Source of the DNA: Clostridia bacterium
GTDB lineage: Bacteria; Bacillota; Clostridia; Lachnospirales; Lachnospiraceae
Direction of reading: 5' to 3'
DNA: 64,000 nucleotides
NCBI GenBank assembly: GCA_910576205.1
Contig: CAJTHL010000012.1
Coordinates: forward strand, 94,587-158,586
The first letter of the stretch is position 1, and the number at the start of each line of letters is the position of its first letter. The notes under the pieces are model-generated. The model searched no databases. It worked only from the letters and a program-made list of their open reading frames with translations, and was not told the origin of the DNA. Made by a program: the position numbers and the translations under genes. This document shows positions 25,768 to 34,015 of the stretch, piece after piece.

Positions 25768-26436
25768 ATGTCGTTTTTTGTTACAAAGGTTGTGGATGAA
25801 TGGGGGACTTCTTATTCCCTTACCGGCGCCGGTTACGGCCTGCTGGTTGCGCTCATGCTGGCGCTTCTGCTGGCCGCCTGTTATCTTACCGGAGGAAAGA
25901 AAAGAATCAGCACCCGGCAGCTTGTATTTTCCGCTGCTGCCATGGCGCTGGCTATGATTACATCTTTCCTGAAAATATTTGAGGCCCCTATGGGCGGTTC
26001 CGTCACCCTGTTTTCCATGCTGTTTATCTGTTGTATCGGGTACTGGTATGGTCTCCGGGTGGGGCTTATGACAGGCTTCGCCTACGGCCTTCTGCAGCTT
26101 ATCTCCGATCCCTACATCGTCAGCCTGCCCCAGATGGTTACGGATTATCTGCTGGCCTTCGGCGCCCTGGGATTATCCGGCCTGTTCTCCAGTCAGAAAA
26201 ACGGCCTCATTAAGGGCTATATTGCCGGGGTACTGGGCCGATACGTCTTCGCCTTTCTGTCGGGACTTATCTTCTTTGCCTCCTATGCGGAGGGCACCGG
26301 CATGAGCGCGCCCGTCTATTCCCTGGCCTACAATGGCAGCTATCTGGGCTGTGAAGCCGCTCTGACCCTGGTAGTGCTGGCAATCCCTGCTGTCAGCAAG
26401 AGCTTTGCCCAGGTAAAGCGAATGGCTGTGGAGTAA
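25768..26436 (+). CDS. thiT: Thiamine transporter ThiT (ECF S component)
   Basis: Membrane S component that binds thiamine with high affinity and docks on a shared ECF module. ATG at 25768 is set by AAAGGAGG; the frame upstream runs into the riboswitch. The 222 residues have about six membrane segments. AAMALAMITSFLKIFEAPMG is the typical ThiT segment after the first helices, then SVTLFSMLFICCIGYWYGLR, and YSLAYNGSYLG near the C-terminus with aromatic residues of the thiamine pocket. The stop codon lies in the loop of a perfect hairpin (26423-26448). Confidence 0.93.
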   Translation: MSFFVTKVVDEWGTSYSLTGAGYGLLVALMLALLLAACYLTGGKKRISTRQLVFSAAAMALAMITSFLKIFEAPMGGSVTLFSMLFICCIGYWYGLRVGLMTGFAYGLLQLISDPYIVSLPQMVTDYLLAFGALGLSGLFSSQKNGLIKGYIAGVLGRYVFAFLSGLIFFASYAEGTGMSAPVYSLAYNGSYLGCEAALTLVVLAIPAVSKSFAQVKRMAVE

Positions 26437-26484
26437 TGTCCACAGCCACCTGTCATGAGCCAGCCTTGCAACAGCAAGGCTGGC
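26423..26484. repeat. Two tandem perfect hairpins between thiT and argS
   Basis: The first is TGGCTGTGGA with its complement around a 6-nt loop (26423-26448), containing the thiT stop codon. The second has 11-bp arms, GCCAGCCTTGC and GCAAGGCTGGC, around AACA (26459-26484). Neither has a T run. They separate convergent genes and may act as factor-assisted terminators or mRNA 3' stabilisers. Confidence 0.75.
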
Positions 26485-26528
26485 CTGCAAACCACTATGT
26501 CTGCCCAGCCGGTATTCCCAAAATGTGG

Positions 26529-28295
26529 TCACATCCGGTCCGGAGCCTCAAAGCCCAGAATCCCAATGCATGTTTCCAGAATCTGTTTGCAGAGAAGCAA
26601 AAGGGCAATCCACCCGCTCTTTTTCGTCTGCTCTTCCTCGCTTAAAATCTTTGTCTCATGGTAAAACTTGTTGAAATCATTTGCCAGATCATAAATATAA
26701 GCGCAGATTTTGTGGGGCGCAATCTCTTCAAAGGCATTTTCCATAACCTCATTGAAGCGGACCGCCTCCAGCATCAAGGCCTTTTCGCTGTCGCTAAAGG
26801 GCTCTCCCGGAGTCACGTCAGCCAGGTTTCCTCCCTGCTCCACATACTTATTTAAAATGGACTTGATCCGCACTATGGTGTACAGGATATAGGGGCCCGT
26901 GTCTCCCTCAAAGGAGGTAAACCGCTCCATGTCAAAGACATAATCCTTGGCCGCCTGGTTGGACAGATCCCCGTATTTGATAGCGGACAGGCCCACGGTC
27001 TTTGCCGTCTCACGGGCTTCCTCCTTTGGAATAGCCGGGTTCTCCGCAATCTTGGTGTACATCTCTTCGTTGATATCCTCGATAAGGTGCTGAAGGCGCA
27101 TAATTCCGCCCTCCCGGGTCTTAAAGGGCTTGCCGTCCCTGCCGTTCATGGTGCCAAATCCCAGGAAGCGAAGTCTTGTATCCGCGCCCACAAGGCCCGT
27201 CTTTTTCGCGCACCGGAACACCTGCACAAAGTGCATTTCCTGGCGCTTGTCCACCACATAGATAATCTCATCCGGCGCAAACAGCTTCATCCGCTCCACA
27301 ATGGTGGCCAGGTCTGTGGTGGTGTACAGCGACGCCCCGTCAGATTTTAGCAGCATACAAGGAGGCATTTCCTTGGTATCCGTCTCCTCCCTGATGTCCA
27401 CCACAAGGGCCCCGTCGCTCATATAGGCAAATCCCTCGTCCTTCATCCGCTGTATCATATCCGGAATGTAGGGCTGGGCGTCGGATTCTCCCTTCCACAG
27501 GTCAAACTCCACCCGGAGATTCTCGTAATTGCGCTTTAAATCCGCCACAGACACCTTGAGAATATGCTGTAAAATGGCCTGATAGCCCCGGTGGCCGTGC
27601 TGTACCAGGTAGGTGGCCTGCATAGCCTCCTCCTTGTAAGCTTCGTCCTCCTTAGATCTTGCGCTGGCCGTGGGGTAGATCTCCTCCAGCTCCGAAATGG
27701 TAAAGGGCGCCTCCGCCGGGTATTCTCCCGTGTAGTCCTCGTCAAAATACACCAGCTCCGGGCTTCTCTTTTTAAGCTCCGTGATAATAAGGCCCATCTG
27801 AAGCCCCCAGTCTCCCAGGTGAATGTCCCCGATCATGTCATGGCCCATAAACCGCCCCAGTCGTTTGATGCTCTCCCCGATAATGGCAGAGCGCAGATGC
27901 CCCACATGGAGGGGCTTGGCCACATTGGGGCCGCCGTAATCCAGAATGATTTTCTTTGGCTGTGCTGCCTTTTCACAGCCCAGCCTTTCATCCGCCGCCA
28001 TTTCCTTTAAATATTCCCGCAAAAAGGCAGGCGCCAGCTTCAGATTGATAAATCCCGGATTCACGGCGTCCACCTGGAGAAACGCCGGATTTCCCGCCAG
28101 CTGCTCCACCACCTTCCCGGCGATCTGTATGGGAGCGCAGTGGTATTCTTTCGCTCCCGCCATGGCGCCGTTGCACTGGTATTCACAGAGATCCGGGCGG
28201 TTAGACAGGGTCACCTTCCCATATTTTTTATCGTATCCGGCGGCGGAAAAGGCCGTCTCCAGCTCCGCCGTTATCCGGTCAATCAATTTCTTCAT
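26529..28295 (-). CDS. argS: Arginyl-tRNA synthetase
   Basis: Class I synthetase charging tRNA-Arg. The 588 residues include the N-terminal Add-1 domain (1-105), the HIGH motif as HVGH in PLHVGHLRSAI, GDWGLQMGLI, the KMSKS region in the reduced form FKTREGGIM, and the C-terminal anticodon-binding helices with DTGPYILYTIVRIKSILNKY. Start ATG at 28295 follows AGGAGGAAGATT. It lies 41 bp after the PfkB kinase gene on the same strand, with a small GGGTACC/GGTACCC hairpin between them. Confidence 0.97.
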   Translation of the reverse strand: MKKLIDRITAELETAFSAAGYDKKYGKVTLSNRPDLCEYQCNGAMAGAKEYHCAPIQIAGKVVEQLAGNPAFLQVDAVNPGFINLKLAPAFLREYLKEMAADERLGCEKAAQPKKIILDYGGPNVAKPLHVGHLRSAIIGESIKRLGRFMGHDMIGDIHLGDWGLQMGLIITELKKRSPELVYFDEDYTGEYPAEAPFTISELEEIYPTASARSKEDEAYKEEAMQATYLVQHGHRGYQAILQHILKVSVADLKRNYENLRVEFDLWKGESDAQPYIPDMIQRMKDEGFAYMSDGALVVDIREETDTKEMPPCMLLKSDGASLYTTTDLATIVERMKLFAPDEIIYVVDKRQEMHFVQVFRCAKKTGLVGADTRLRFLGFGTMNGRDGKPFKTREGGIMRLQHLIEDINEEMYTKIAENPAIPKEEARETAKTVGLSAIKYGDLSNQAAKDYVFDMERFTSFEGDTGPYILYTIVRIKSILNKYVEQGGNLADVTPGEPFSDSEKALMLEAVRFNEVMENAFEEIAPHKICAYIYDLANDFNKFYHETKILSEEEQTKKSGWIALLLLCKQILETCIGILGFEAPDRM

Positions 28296-28336
28296 AATCT
28301 TCCTCCTGTATCAGGGTACCGCAGGTACCCGCTGTT

Positions 28337-29293
28337 TTACGCGCTTGTAAGCCGCGCCTCCACCTGCTCCATGGTGGGCATGGCCGGTATTCCGCCCCGT
28401 TTTTCCACACACAGGCTGGCCACTGCGTTTCCGAAACGGGCAAAACTCTTTGCCTCCTCCAGGGTTACCTCTGCAGGATCCTTCTGGCTCTTTACAAGCT
28501 GATACAGAAATCCTCCCCAGAAGGAATCGCCGGCTCCAGTGGTATCCACCACCTGGCTTAAAAATCCCGGCACTCTTGCGCCGCCTTCCCTGGTATACAC
28601 ATAAGCTCCGTCCTTTCCAAGGGTCACGGCCACCAGGGAAATCCCCCCCTCAAAGAGGACTTTTGCCGCCTCCTCTGGCGCGTCATGGTCTGTAAGAAGG
28701 CCCGTCTCCTCATCAGAGAGCTTCATCACATTCACATAGGGCAGCACTACCCGCATACCCTCCATGGCAGACTCTCTGGACTTCCACAAAAGGGGTCTGT
28801 AGTTGGGGTCGTAGGAAACAATCCTGCCAGCTTCCCGCGCCTGTTTCACGGCAAAAATAGTCGCTCCCCGGCTGGGCTCGTCCGTCAGAGACAGAGAACC
28901 TACATGGAATATCCGGCTGTCCTTTAAGATCTCCAGGTTTACCTCCTCTGACCTCAGGCAGGTGTCTGCTCCCGGTTTCCTGGCAAATGAGAACTGGCGT
29001 TCTCCCTGGGCATTCAGGCTCACAAAGGCAAGCGTGGTAAACACTTCGGGGTCCACCACCAGGCCTGTGGCGTCAATGCCTGCCTTCTCCAGAGTTTCCT
29101 TCAGAAAAGCGCCGTGCATGTCGTCTCCCACTTTTCCGATAAAAGCCGTCTTTTTCCCAAGCTTTGCCAGAACCGCCAGGGCGTTTGCCGGAGCCCCTCC
29201 CGGATTCTGCTCAAATATCCGCATTCCCGCCTCCGACGTGCCGCTGGGTGTAAAATCAATCAACAGTTCTCCTAATGCCGTTACATCATACAT
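28337..29293 (-). CDS. PfkB-family sugar kinase, probable fructokinase
   Basis: ATP-dependent carbohydrate kinase, 318 residues. N-terminal MYDVTALGELLIDFTPSG, then NPGGAPANALAVLAKLG, signature 1, and the C-terminal signature VVDTTGAGDSFWGGFLYQL, with the catalytic Asp in GAGDSF. The combination is typical of fructokinase/ScrK-like proteins; ribokinase-like or 2-keto-3-deoxygluconate kinase activity is possible. Start ATG at 29293 follows GATGAGGTG. No sugar transporter is adjacent; argS follows after 41 bp. It has a clear promoter, divergent from that of exonuclease III. Confidence 0.88.
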   Translation of the reverse strand: MYDVTALGELLIDFTPSGTSEAGMRIFEQNPGGAPANALAVLAKLGKKTAFIGKVGDDMHGAFLKETLEKAGIDATGLVVDPEVFTTLAFVSLNAQGERQFSFARKPGADTCLRSEEVNLEILKDSRIFHVGSLSLTDEPSRGATIFAVKQAREAGRIVSYDPNYRPLLWKSRESAMEGMRVVLPYVNVMKLSDEETGLLTDHDAPEEAAKVLFEGGISLVAVTLGKDGAYVYTREGGARVPGFLSQVVDTTGAGDSFWGGFLYQLVKSQKDPAEVTLEEAKSFARFGNAVASLCVEKRGGIPAMPTMEQVEARLTSA

Positions 29294-29350
29294 AAGTACA
29301 CCTCATCCCTTTCTTTATCCAGTCACGATAAGCCGTTTATTTTGCTTTCT

Positions 29351-29379
29351 ATTATATGATAACAGCAATATTTTTACAA
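29351..29379 (-). promoter_or_regulatory. Promoter of the PfkB kinase-argS pair
   Basis: Minus strand: TTGTAA (29379-29374), 17-nt spacer, TATAAT (29356-29351). Confidence 0.7.
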
Positions 29380-29431
29380 GGTTTTCAGCTACCAAAAAAC
29401 AGGTTAGCAGCCTTTTCGAAATCCGGGAAGG

Positions 29432-29460
29432 TTTACACTGTTTCTATAATTTGCTATAAT
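29432..29460 (+). promoter_or_regulatory. Promoter of exonuclease III gene
   Basis: TTTACA (29432-29437), 17-nt spacer, TATAAT (29455-29460). The leader would be about 115 nt with no open frame I would call a gene. Confidence 0.75.
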
Positions 29461-29584
29461 AACCATGTAACGATTAGGGAACAGTGATGAAAAAGGAGCT
29501 ATACTGCATTAAAAGTGATTTTAGCTTCCTCCGGAATTAACCTTTCTGAGCCGAACATCATCAAAGAACAGACAAGAGGATCCT

Positions 29585-30340
29585 ATGAAACTTCTATCCT
29601 GGAACGTAAACGGCCTGCGGGCCATTGTCGGAAAAAATTTTATGGAGGCCTTCCAGAGCCTGGACGCGGATATTTTCTGCCTCCAGGAGACAAAATTACA
29701 GGAAGGCCAGATTGACCTGCCTCTTCCGGACTATCACCAATACTGGAATTACGCAGAGAAAAAGGGCTACAGCGGCACGGCTGTATTTACAAAGCAGGAG
29801 CCCTTGTCCGTGTCCCGGGGAATCAGACAGGCGCAGCACGACCAGGAGGGACGGGTTATCACCCTGGAATATGACAGCTTTTACCTGGTGACCGTCTACA
29901 CTCCCAACTCCCAGAATGAGCTGGCCCGGCTTAACTACCGTATGGAGTGGGAGGATGCTTTCCGGGCCTATCTGGAAGGGCTTGACAGGAAAAAGCCTGT
30001 GATTTTCTGCGGCGACCTCAATGTGGCCCACAAGGAGATCGACCTAAAGAACCCCAAAACCAACCGCCGGAATGCAGGCTTTACGGATGAGGAGCGGGAA
30101 AAATTCACGCAGCTGCTAAAGGCTGGCTTCGTGGATACCTACCGCCATTTTTACCCGGATACAGAGGGCGTCTATTCCTGGTGGTCTTACCGGTTCAAAG
30201 CCCGGGAGAAAAATGCCGGGTGGCGCATCGACTATTTTCTGGTGTCGGAGCGTCTCAAAGAGAGGCTTACAGACGCTAAAATCCACACAGAGATTATGGG
30301 CTCCGACCACTGTCCGGTGGAGCTGGATATTACTCTTTAA
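29585..30340 (+). CDS. xth: Exodeoxyribonuclease III (AP endonuclease)
   Basis: Base-excision repair nuclease of the EEP family that cuts at abasic sites. The 251 residues show the family motifs: MKLLSWNVNGLRA, the metal ligand FCLQETKLQEGQ, SGTAVFTK, VTVYTPNSQ, FCGDLNVAHKEIDLKNPKTN, SWWSYRFKAREKNAGWRIDY and the catalytic GSDHCPVEL near the C-terminus. Start ATG at 29585 has AGAGGATCCT upstream. It is a single gene; a hairpin follows between it and the convergent PurF-like gene. Confidence 0.96.
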   Translation: MKLLSWNVNGLRAIVGKNFMEAFQSLDADIFCLQETKLQEGQIDLPLPDYHQYWNYAEKKGYSGTAVFTKQEPLSVSRGIRQAQHDQEGRVITLEYDSFYLVTVYTPNSQNELARLNYRMEWEDAFRAYLEGLDRKKPVIFCGDLNVAHKEIDLKNPKTNRRNAGFTDEEREKFTQLLKAGFVDTYRHFYPDTEGVYSWWSYRFKAREKNAGWRIDYFLVSERLKERLTDAKIHTEIMGSDHCPVELDITL

Positions 30341-30344
30341 CAGC

Positions 30345-30384
30345 AGCACCCTGCTTTAGGCATGTTCTCCAAAGCAGGGTGTGT
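30345..30384. terminator. Hairpin between convergent xth and purF-like genes
   Basis: CACCCTGCTTT and AAAGCAGGGTG form an 11-bp stem with a 13-nt loop. No good T run follows, so termination is likely but not certain. Confidence 0.6.
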
Positions 30385-30401
30385 GTTATTCCTGTATTCT
30401 T

Positions 30402-31817
30402 TTATTCCTTCCCATTCCAGCAGTAAGTACACAGCTTGCAGGGGGAAATCCCCACAGAATCCAGCATATCGTCCAGCCGGTGATAATTTAAGGACGAGAA
30501 ATTCAGCTGCTTCTCGATCTCTTCCACCATGGCATGGTACTTCTCTGTCTCCGGGTTGGTGTAGGGCTCCAGATCCGGCTCCTTTGCATCCCCTTCCAGC
30601 TTGCGGATAACCCTTCTGGATATTAGGTCCATTTCCGAGGTGGAGCGGGAAAAATTAAGGAACTTACAGCCGTAAATAATGGGCGGGCAGGCCGGGCGGA
30701 TGTGTACCTCCTTAGCTCCGCTGCGGTATAAAAACTCCGTGGTTTCCCTTAGCTGGGTGCCCCGTACAATAGAATCGTCAATCATCAGCAGGCTTTTCCC
30801 CTGAATCAGATCATGAAGGGGAATCAGCTTCATCTTGGCAATCAGATCTCTCTGCCGCTGCATGGTAGGCATAAAGGAGCGGGGCCAGGTAGGGGTATAT
30901 TTGATAAAGGGCCGGGAAAAAGGCACGCCGGAGCGGTTGGCATAGCCCACAGCATGAGCCGTGCCGGAATCCGGCACGCCTGCCACGGTGTCCGGATGGA
31001 CATTGCGCTTCTTATCCGCCTCCGCCAGCAGCTCCCCGCAGCGGTAACGCATCTCCTCCACATTGACGCCCTCGTAGGAGGAGGAGGGATATCCATAATA
31101 CACCCAGAGGAAGGTGCAGATCTTCATGTCCTTTCCAGGCTTACACATGGTTTCCACCCCTTCCGGCGTCATCACCACGATCTCCCCGGGCCCAAGCTCC
31201 CGGTAAGCCTCATAGCCCAGATTCAGGTAGGCAAAGCTCTCAAAAGCAGCGCAGTAAGCCCCCTCCTTCTTTCCCAGGGCCACCGGCGTGCGGCCCATCT
31301 TATCCCTGGCCACATAGACCGCCTTTGGGGTCATAATGAGAATAGTCATGGAACCGTCGATCATATCCTGGGCATAGCGGATGCCCTCCAGCAGGTTTTC
31401 CTGCTGATTGATAACCGTAGCCACCAGCTCCGTGGTGTTGATATCCCCGCCACTCATTTCCAGGAAATGGGTCCTGCTGGTATCGAAGGTATGCTGAATC
31501 AGCTCGTCCCGGTTGTTAATTCTGCCCACAGTGGCAATGGCATAGGTACCGTGGTGGGAGCGGATAACCAGGGGCTGAGGCTCATAATCAGAAATGCATC
31601 CCAGGCCCATAAAGCCCTTCATCTCATTAAAATCCTTCTCAAACTTTGTCCGGAAAGGAGAATTTTCAATGTTATGAATCGCCTTGTCAAATCCCTTTTC
31701 CCTGTCGTAGACTACCATGCCGCCTCTTCTGGTTCCCAGATGGGAATGGTAATCCGTTCCGAAAAACAAATCAAACACACAATCCGTCTTGGAAACTGCC
31801 GCAAAAAATCCGCCCAT
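30402..31817 (-). CDS. PurF-like amidophosphoribosyltransferase lacking the N-terminal nucleophile Cys
   Basis: PurF makes phosphoribosylamine from PRPP and glutamine. This 471-residue protein keeps the Ntn-hydrolase fold (GTRRGGMVVYD, IATVGRINNRDEL, GDINTTELVA, DKMGRTPVALGK) and the PRTase domain with the PRPP loop LLMIDDSIVRGTQ at about 343-355, and C-terminal CKLCTYC fits the PurF Fe-S ligands. The protein starts MGGFFAAVSK, so Gly replaces the catalytic Cys that follows the initiator Met. Glutamine-dependent activity is thus unlikely; an ammonia-dependent or regulatory role is inferred. It starts 3 bp after the DUF815 ATPase gene. No other purine gene is near, and the cell probably has a normal PurF elsewhere. 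Confidence 0.85.
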   Translation of the reverse strand: MGGFFAAVSKTDCVFDLFFGTDYHSHLGTRRGGMVVYDREKGFDKAIHNIENSPFRTKFEKDFNEMKGFMGLGCISDYEPQPLVIRSHHGTYAIATVGRINNRDELIQHTFDTSRTHFLEMSGGDINTTELVATVINQQENLLEGIRYAQDMIDGSMTILIMTPKAVYVARDKMGRTPVALGKKEGAYCAAFESFAYLNLGYEAYRELGPGEIVVMTPEGVETMCKPGKDMKICTFLWVYYGYPSSSYEGVNVEEMRYRCGELLAEADKKRNVHPDTVAGVPDSGTAHAVGYANRSGVPFSRPFIKYTPTWPRSFMPTMQRQRDLIAKMKLIPLHDLIQGKSLLMIDDSIVRGTQLRETTEFLYRSGAKEVHIRPACPPIIYGCKFLNFSRSTSEMDLISRRVIRKLEGDAKEPDLEPYTNPETEKYHAMVEEIEKQLNFSSLNYHRLDDMLDSVGISPCKLCTYCWNGKE

Positions 31818-31820
31818 ACG

Positions 31821-33131
31821 CTACACCCTTTCCTTTCCTGCAATATAGTTTATAAACTGCTGGGCCGTCCGCCCCGAGATTCCCCCGTGGCTTAATTCCC
31901 ATTTGTTGGCCTCCGCACACAGCTCCTCCTCTGACAGCGTGATCCCGGGATAACGCTTTGCCAGCTCCATGACAATCCGGAAGTATTCTTTCTGGCTGGG
32001 CCTGGAAAAGCTGATGGTCACCCCGAAGCGGGCCACGAGAGAGAGCTTCTCCTGCATGGTATCCGACCGGTGCATGCCCTCGTTCTGCTCTACGTCGCTT
32101 CTGTCGCTCCAGGTTTCCCGGATAATATGGCGCCGGTTGGAGGTGGCATAAATCAGTACATTATCCGGCTTTGTCTCCATGCCCCCTTCTATGACCGCCT
32201 TCAGAAACTTGTACTCAATCTCAAACTCCTCAAAGGAAAGGTCATCCATGTAGATGATAAACCGGTAATTCCGGTTTTTCACCTGGGCGATCACCGTCGA
32301 CAAATCCCGGAACTGATGCTTGTAAATCTCGATCATCCGCAGGCCCTGGTCGTAATACTCGTTTAAAATGGCCTTAATGCTGGTAGATTTCCCGGTTCCC
32401 GCATCGCCGAACAGCAGCACGTTATTGGCCGGAAGCCCCTGGATAAAGGCCTCCGTATTGTCGATAAGCTTCTTTTTCTGGATTTCATAGCCGATAAGGT
32501 CGTCCAATATGACCCTGTCCGTATTGTTCACCGGCATAAACTCCACCCCGTCCTCCAGGTGCCGGATACGGAAGGCCTTGTTGAGGCCAAACATACCCAC
32601 GCCGTAGGCCGCGTAAAAATCCGTCACAATGCGGAAAATCTCCTCCTCATCTGCCGCCTGCTCAATCTGCGCGCTCACTGCCTGCACCTTTTCACTGACA
32701 TTCTTATTGTACATGCGCTCTTTCTTTACAATGGCCTTATAGCTGCACACCGTGGAAAAGCAGTCGATATCAAGAGCTCTCTCGATAACGCTGAAATCAA
32801 AGTCAAAGAGCTTCTTGAAAATACGGAAGTCCCCCTTCGCAAAATGATTGACGCTTCCGTCGTTGGCGCCCACCTTTTCACTTGTCATGCTAAAGGAATT
32901 TTCATTGGTCAGCAGAATAAACGTCAGATAATTGTGCCACAGGTTCCTGTCAAACCCGTACACCGTAGATAAATCCAGAAGCGCCTTGATCTGCTCGTAA
33001 ATGCGGGTAGTCAGCTGCGCCTTATCAAAATCTTTTGTGTCAAAATCATGGAAAATCCCGGAGAGCTTCAAAAGAATGCTGTCCTCCCCCAGATCCCGGT
33101 ACAATACAAGCTTCGCAACTTCTCTGTACAT
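31821..33131 (-). CDS. DUF815 family AAA+ ATPase
   Basis: Uncharacterised AAA+ protein. With ATG at 33131 it has 436 residues; AGAGGAGACGATT precedes this start and the longer frame does not have such a site. The ATPase part covers about 205-430: Walker A GDAGTGKS at 242-249, Walker [13 protein letters not shown], sensor 1 [11 protein letters not shown] and an arginine-rich end. The N-terminal 200 residues are helical and not recognised. It is translationally linked to the PurF-like gene (3-bp gap). DUF815 proteins are common in Clostridia and Proteobacteria but their role is unknown to me. Confidence 0.85.
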   Translation of the reverse strand: MYREVAKLVLYRDLGEDSILLKLSGIFHDFDTKDFDKAQLTTRIYEQIKALLDLSTVYGFDRNLWHNYLTFILLTNENSFSMTSEKVGANDGSVNHFAKGDFRIFKKLFDFDFSVIERALDIDCFSTVCSYKAIVKKERMYNKNVSEKVQAVSAQIEQAADEEEIFRIVTDFYAAYGVGMFGLNKAFRIRHLEDGVEFMPVNNTDRVILDDLIGYEIQKKKLIDNTEAFIQGLPANNVLLFGDAGTGKSTSIKAILNEYYDQGLRMIEIYKHQFRDLSTVIAQVKNRNYRFIIYMDDLSFEEFEIEYKFLKAVIEGGMETKPDNVLIYATSNRRHIIRETWSDRSDVEQNEGMHRSDTMQEKLSLVARFGVTISFSRPSQKEYFRIVMELAKRYPGITLSEEELCAEANKWELSHGGISGRTAQQFINYIAGKERV

Positions 33132-33201
33132 AATCGTCTCCTCTTTATCCAAAACCCATATTCCCGGCCGGAAAGGAAGCCTCTTTCCGGCGGACACTTA
33201 A

Positions 33202-33230
33202 AGTATACACTATATTTTTTGATTTCACAA
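33202..33230 (-). promoter_or_regulatory. Promoter of DUF815-purF-like operon
   Basis: Minus strand: TTGTGA (33230-33225), 17-nt spacer, TATACT (33207-33202). The leader contains a GCCGGAAAG/CTTTCCGGC hairpin near 33167-33191. Confidence 0.7.
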
Positions 33231-33311
33231 GAATTTTACGCGCCCCTGCTGCCAAAATCCGGCATCCCCCATAGGCCCAGGGCATATACTGGTTAGCAGG
33301 AGGTGACCCCT

Positions 33312-33959
33312 TTGGTCGAACATTATCCCTTTGAGCTCCAGCCCCTTCCCTATCTCTACGATGCGCTGGAACCTAATATTGACATGGAAACCATGTATTT
33401 TCACCACGCAAAGCATCTGCGGACCTACATTGACAAGCTTAATGAAACGCTGGCTCCCTATCCCCAGTATCACGCATGGACTTTGGAGCGCCTTTTGCTC
33501 CATTTAAATGAACTGCCCGGGGAAATCCGGGAAGATGTACGCAAGAACGCCGGCGGCGTTTACAACCACAAGCTGTACTTTGAAAGTCTGACGCCGGTTC
33601 CCAGGGAATTAGACGGGGCGCTTCGTGACGCCATCTTTCTGAATTTCGGAAATTACAATTCCTTTCAAAAGACCTTCTCGGAAATGGCCCTAAGCCTCTT
33701 TGGTTCGGGAAACCTGTGGCTGGTATCCGACAACCGGGGAAAGCTTGCCATTCTGCCCCTTTCCAACCAGGATACGCCCCTGGCAATAGAGCTGTACCCG
33801 CTGCTGAACCTGGATTTGTGGGAACACGCCTACTACCTCAAGCACCAGAACCGGCGGGCGGATTACATCGCCAACTGGTTTCCTCTGGTAAACTGGGAGG
33901 AAATCGGCCGCCGTTACCAGGAAGCTCTGATAGCAAATGCCCTGCAGAACATGCCTTAG
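33312..33959 (+). CDS. sod: Fe/Mn superoxide dismutase-like protein
   Basis: Superoxide dismutase fold, 215 residues. Metal ligands are visible: the first His in MYFHHAKHLRTYID, the second in GGVYNHKLYFESL, and the Asp/His pair in NLDLWEHAYYLKHQNR. The gene has an unusual start. A complete AGGAGGTGA ribosome site covers the GTG at 33303, so the TTG at 33312, 8 nt after the site, is the better start. The motifs differ from standard enzymes: GGV replaces GGH and GSGNLWLV replaces GSGWAWLV. This form is frequent in Clostridia; its activity is not certain. Confidence 0.82.
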   Translation: MVEHYPFELQPLPYLYDALEPNIDMETMYFHHAKHLRTYIDKLNETLAPYPQYHAWTLERLLLHLNELPGEIREDVRKNAGGVYNHKLYFESLTPVPRELDGALRDAIFLNFGNYNSFQKTFSEMALSLFGSGNLWLVSDNRGKLAILPLSNQDTPLAIELYPLLNLDLWEHAYYLKHQNRRADYIANWFPLVNWEEIGRRYQEALIANALQNMP

Positions 33960-33978
33960 GCCTGGCTTTAAATTTCCT

Positions 33979-34015
33979 AAAAGCGCCTTACCGGCTATAT
34001 CCGGCAGGCGCTTTT
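33979..34015. terminator. Bidirectional terminator overlapping the end of the YkvI-like gene
   Basis: AAAAGCGCCT pairs with AGGCGCTTTT, with an inner CCGG/CCGG stem. The stop codon of the minus-strand gene lies in the loop, so its last codons form one arm. Confidence 0.88.

Noticed and set aside
29515..29584. Short gene before exonuclease III
   Set aside because: The frame overlaps xth out of phase, has no ribosome site and no recognisable product.
30813..31895. 360-residue plus-strand open frame
   Set aside because: Antisense to the PurF-like gene; composition is that of a shadow frame.
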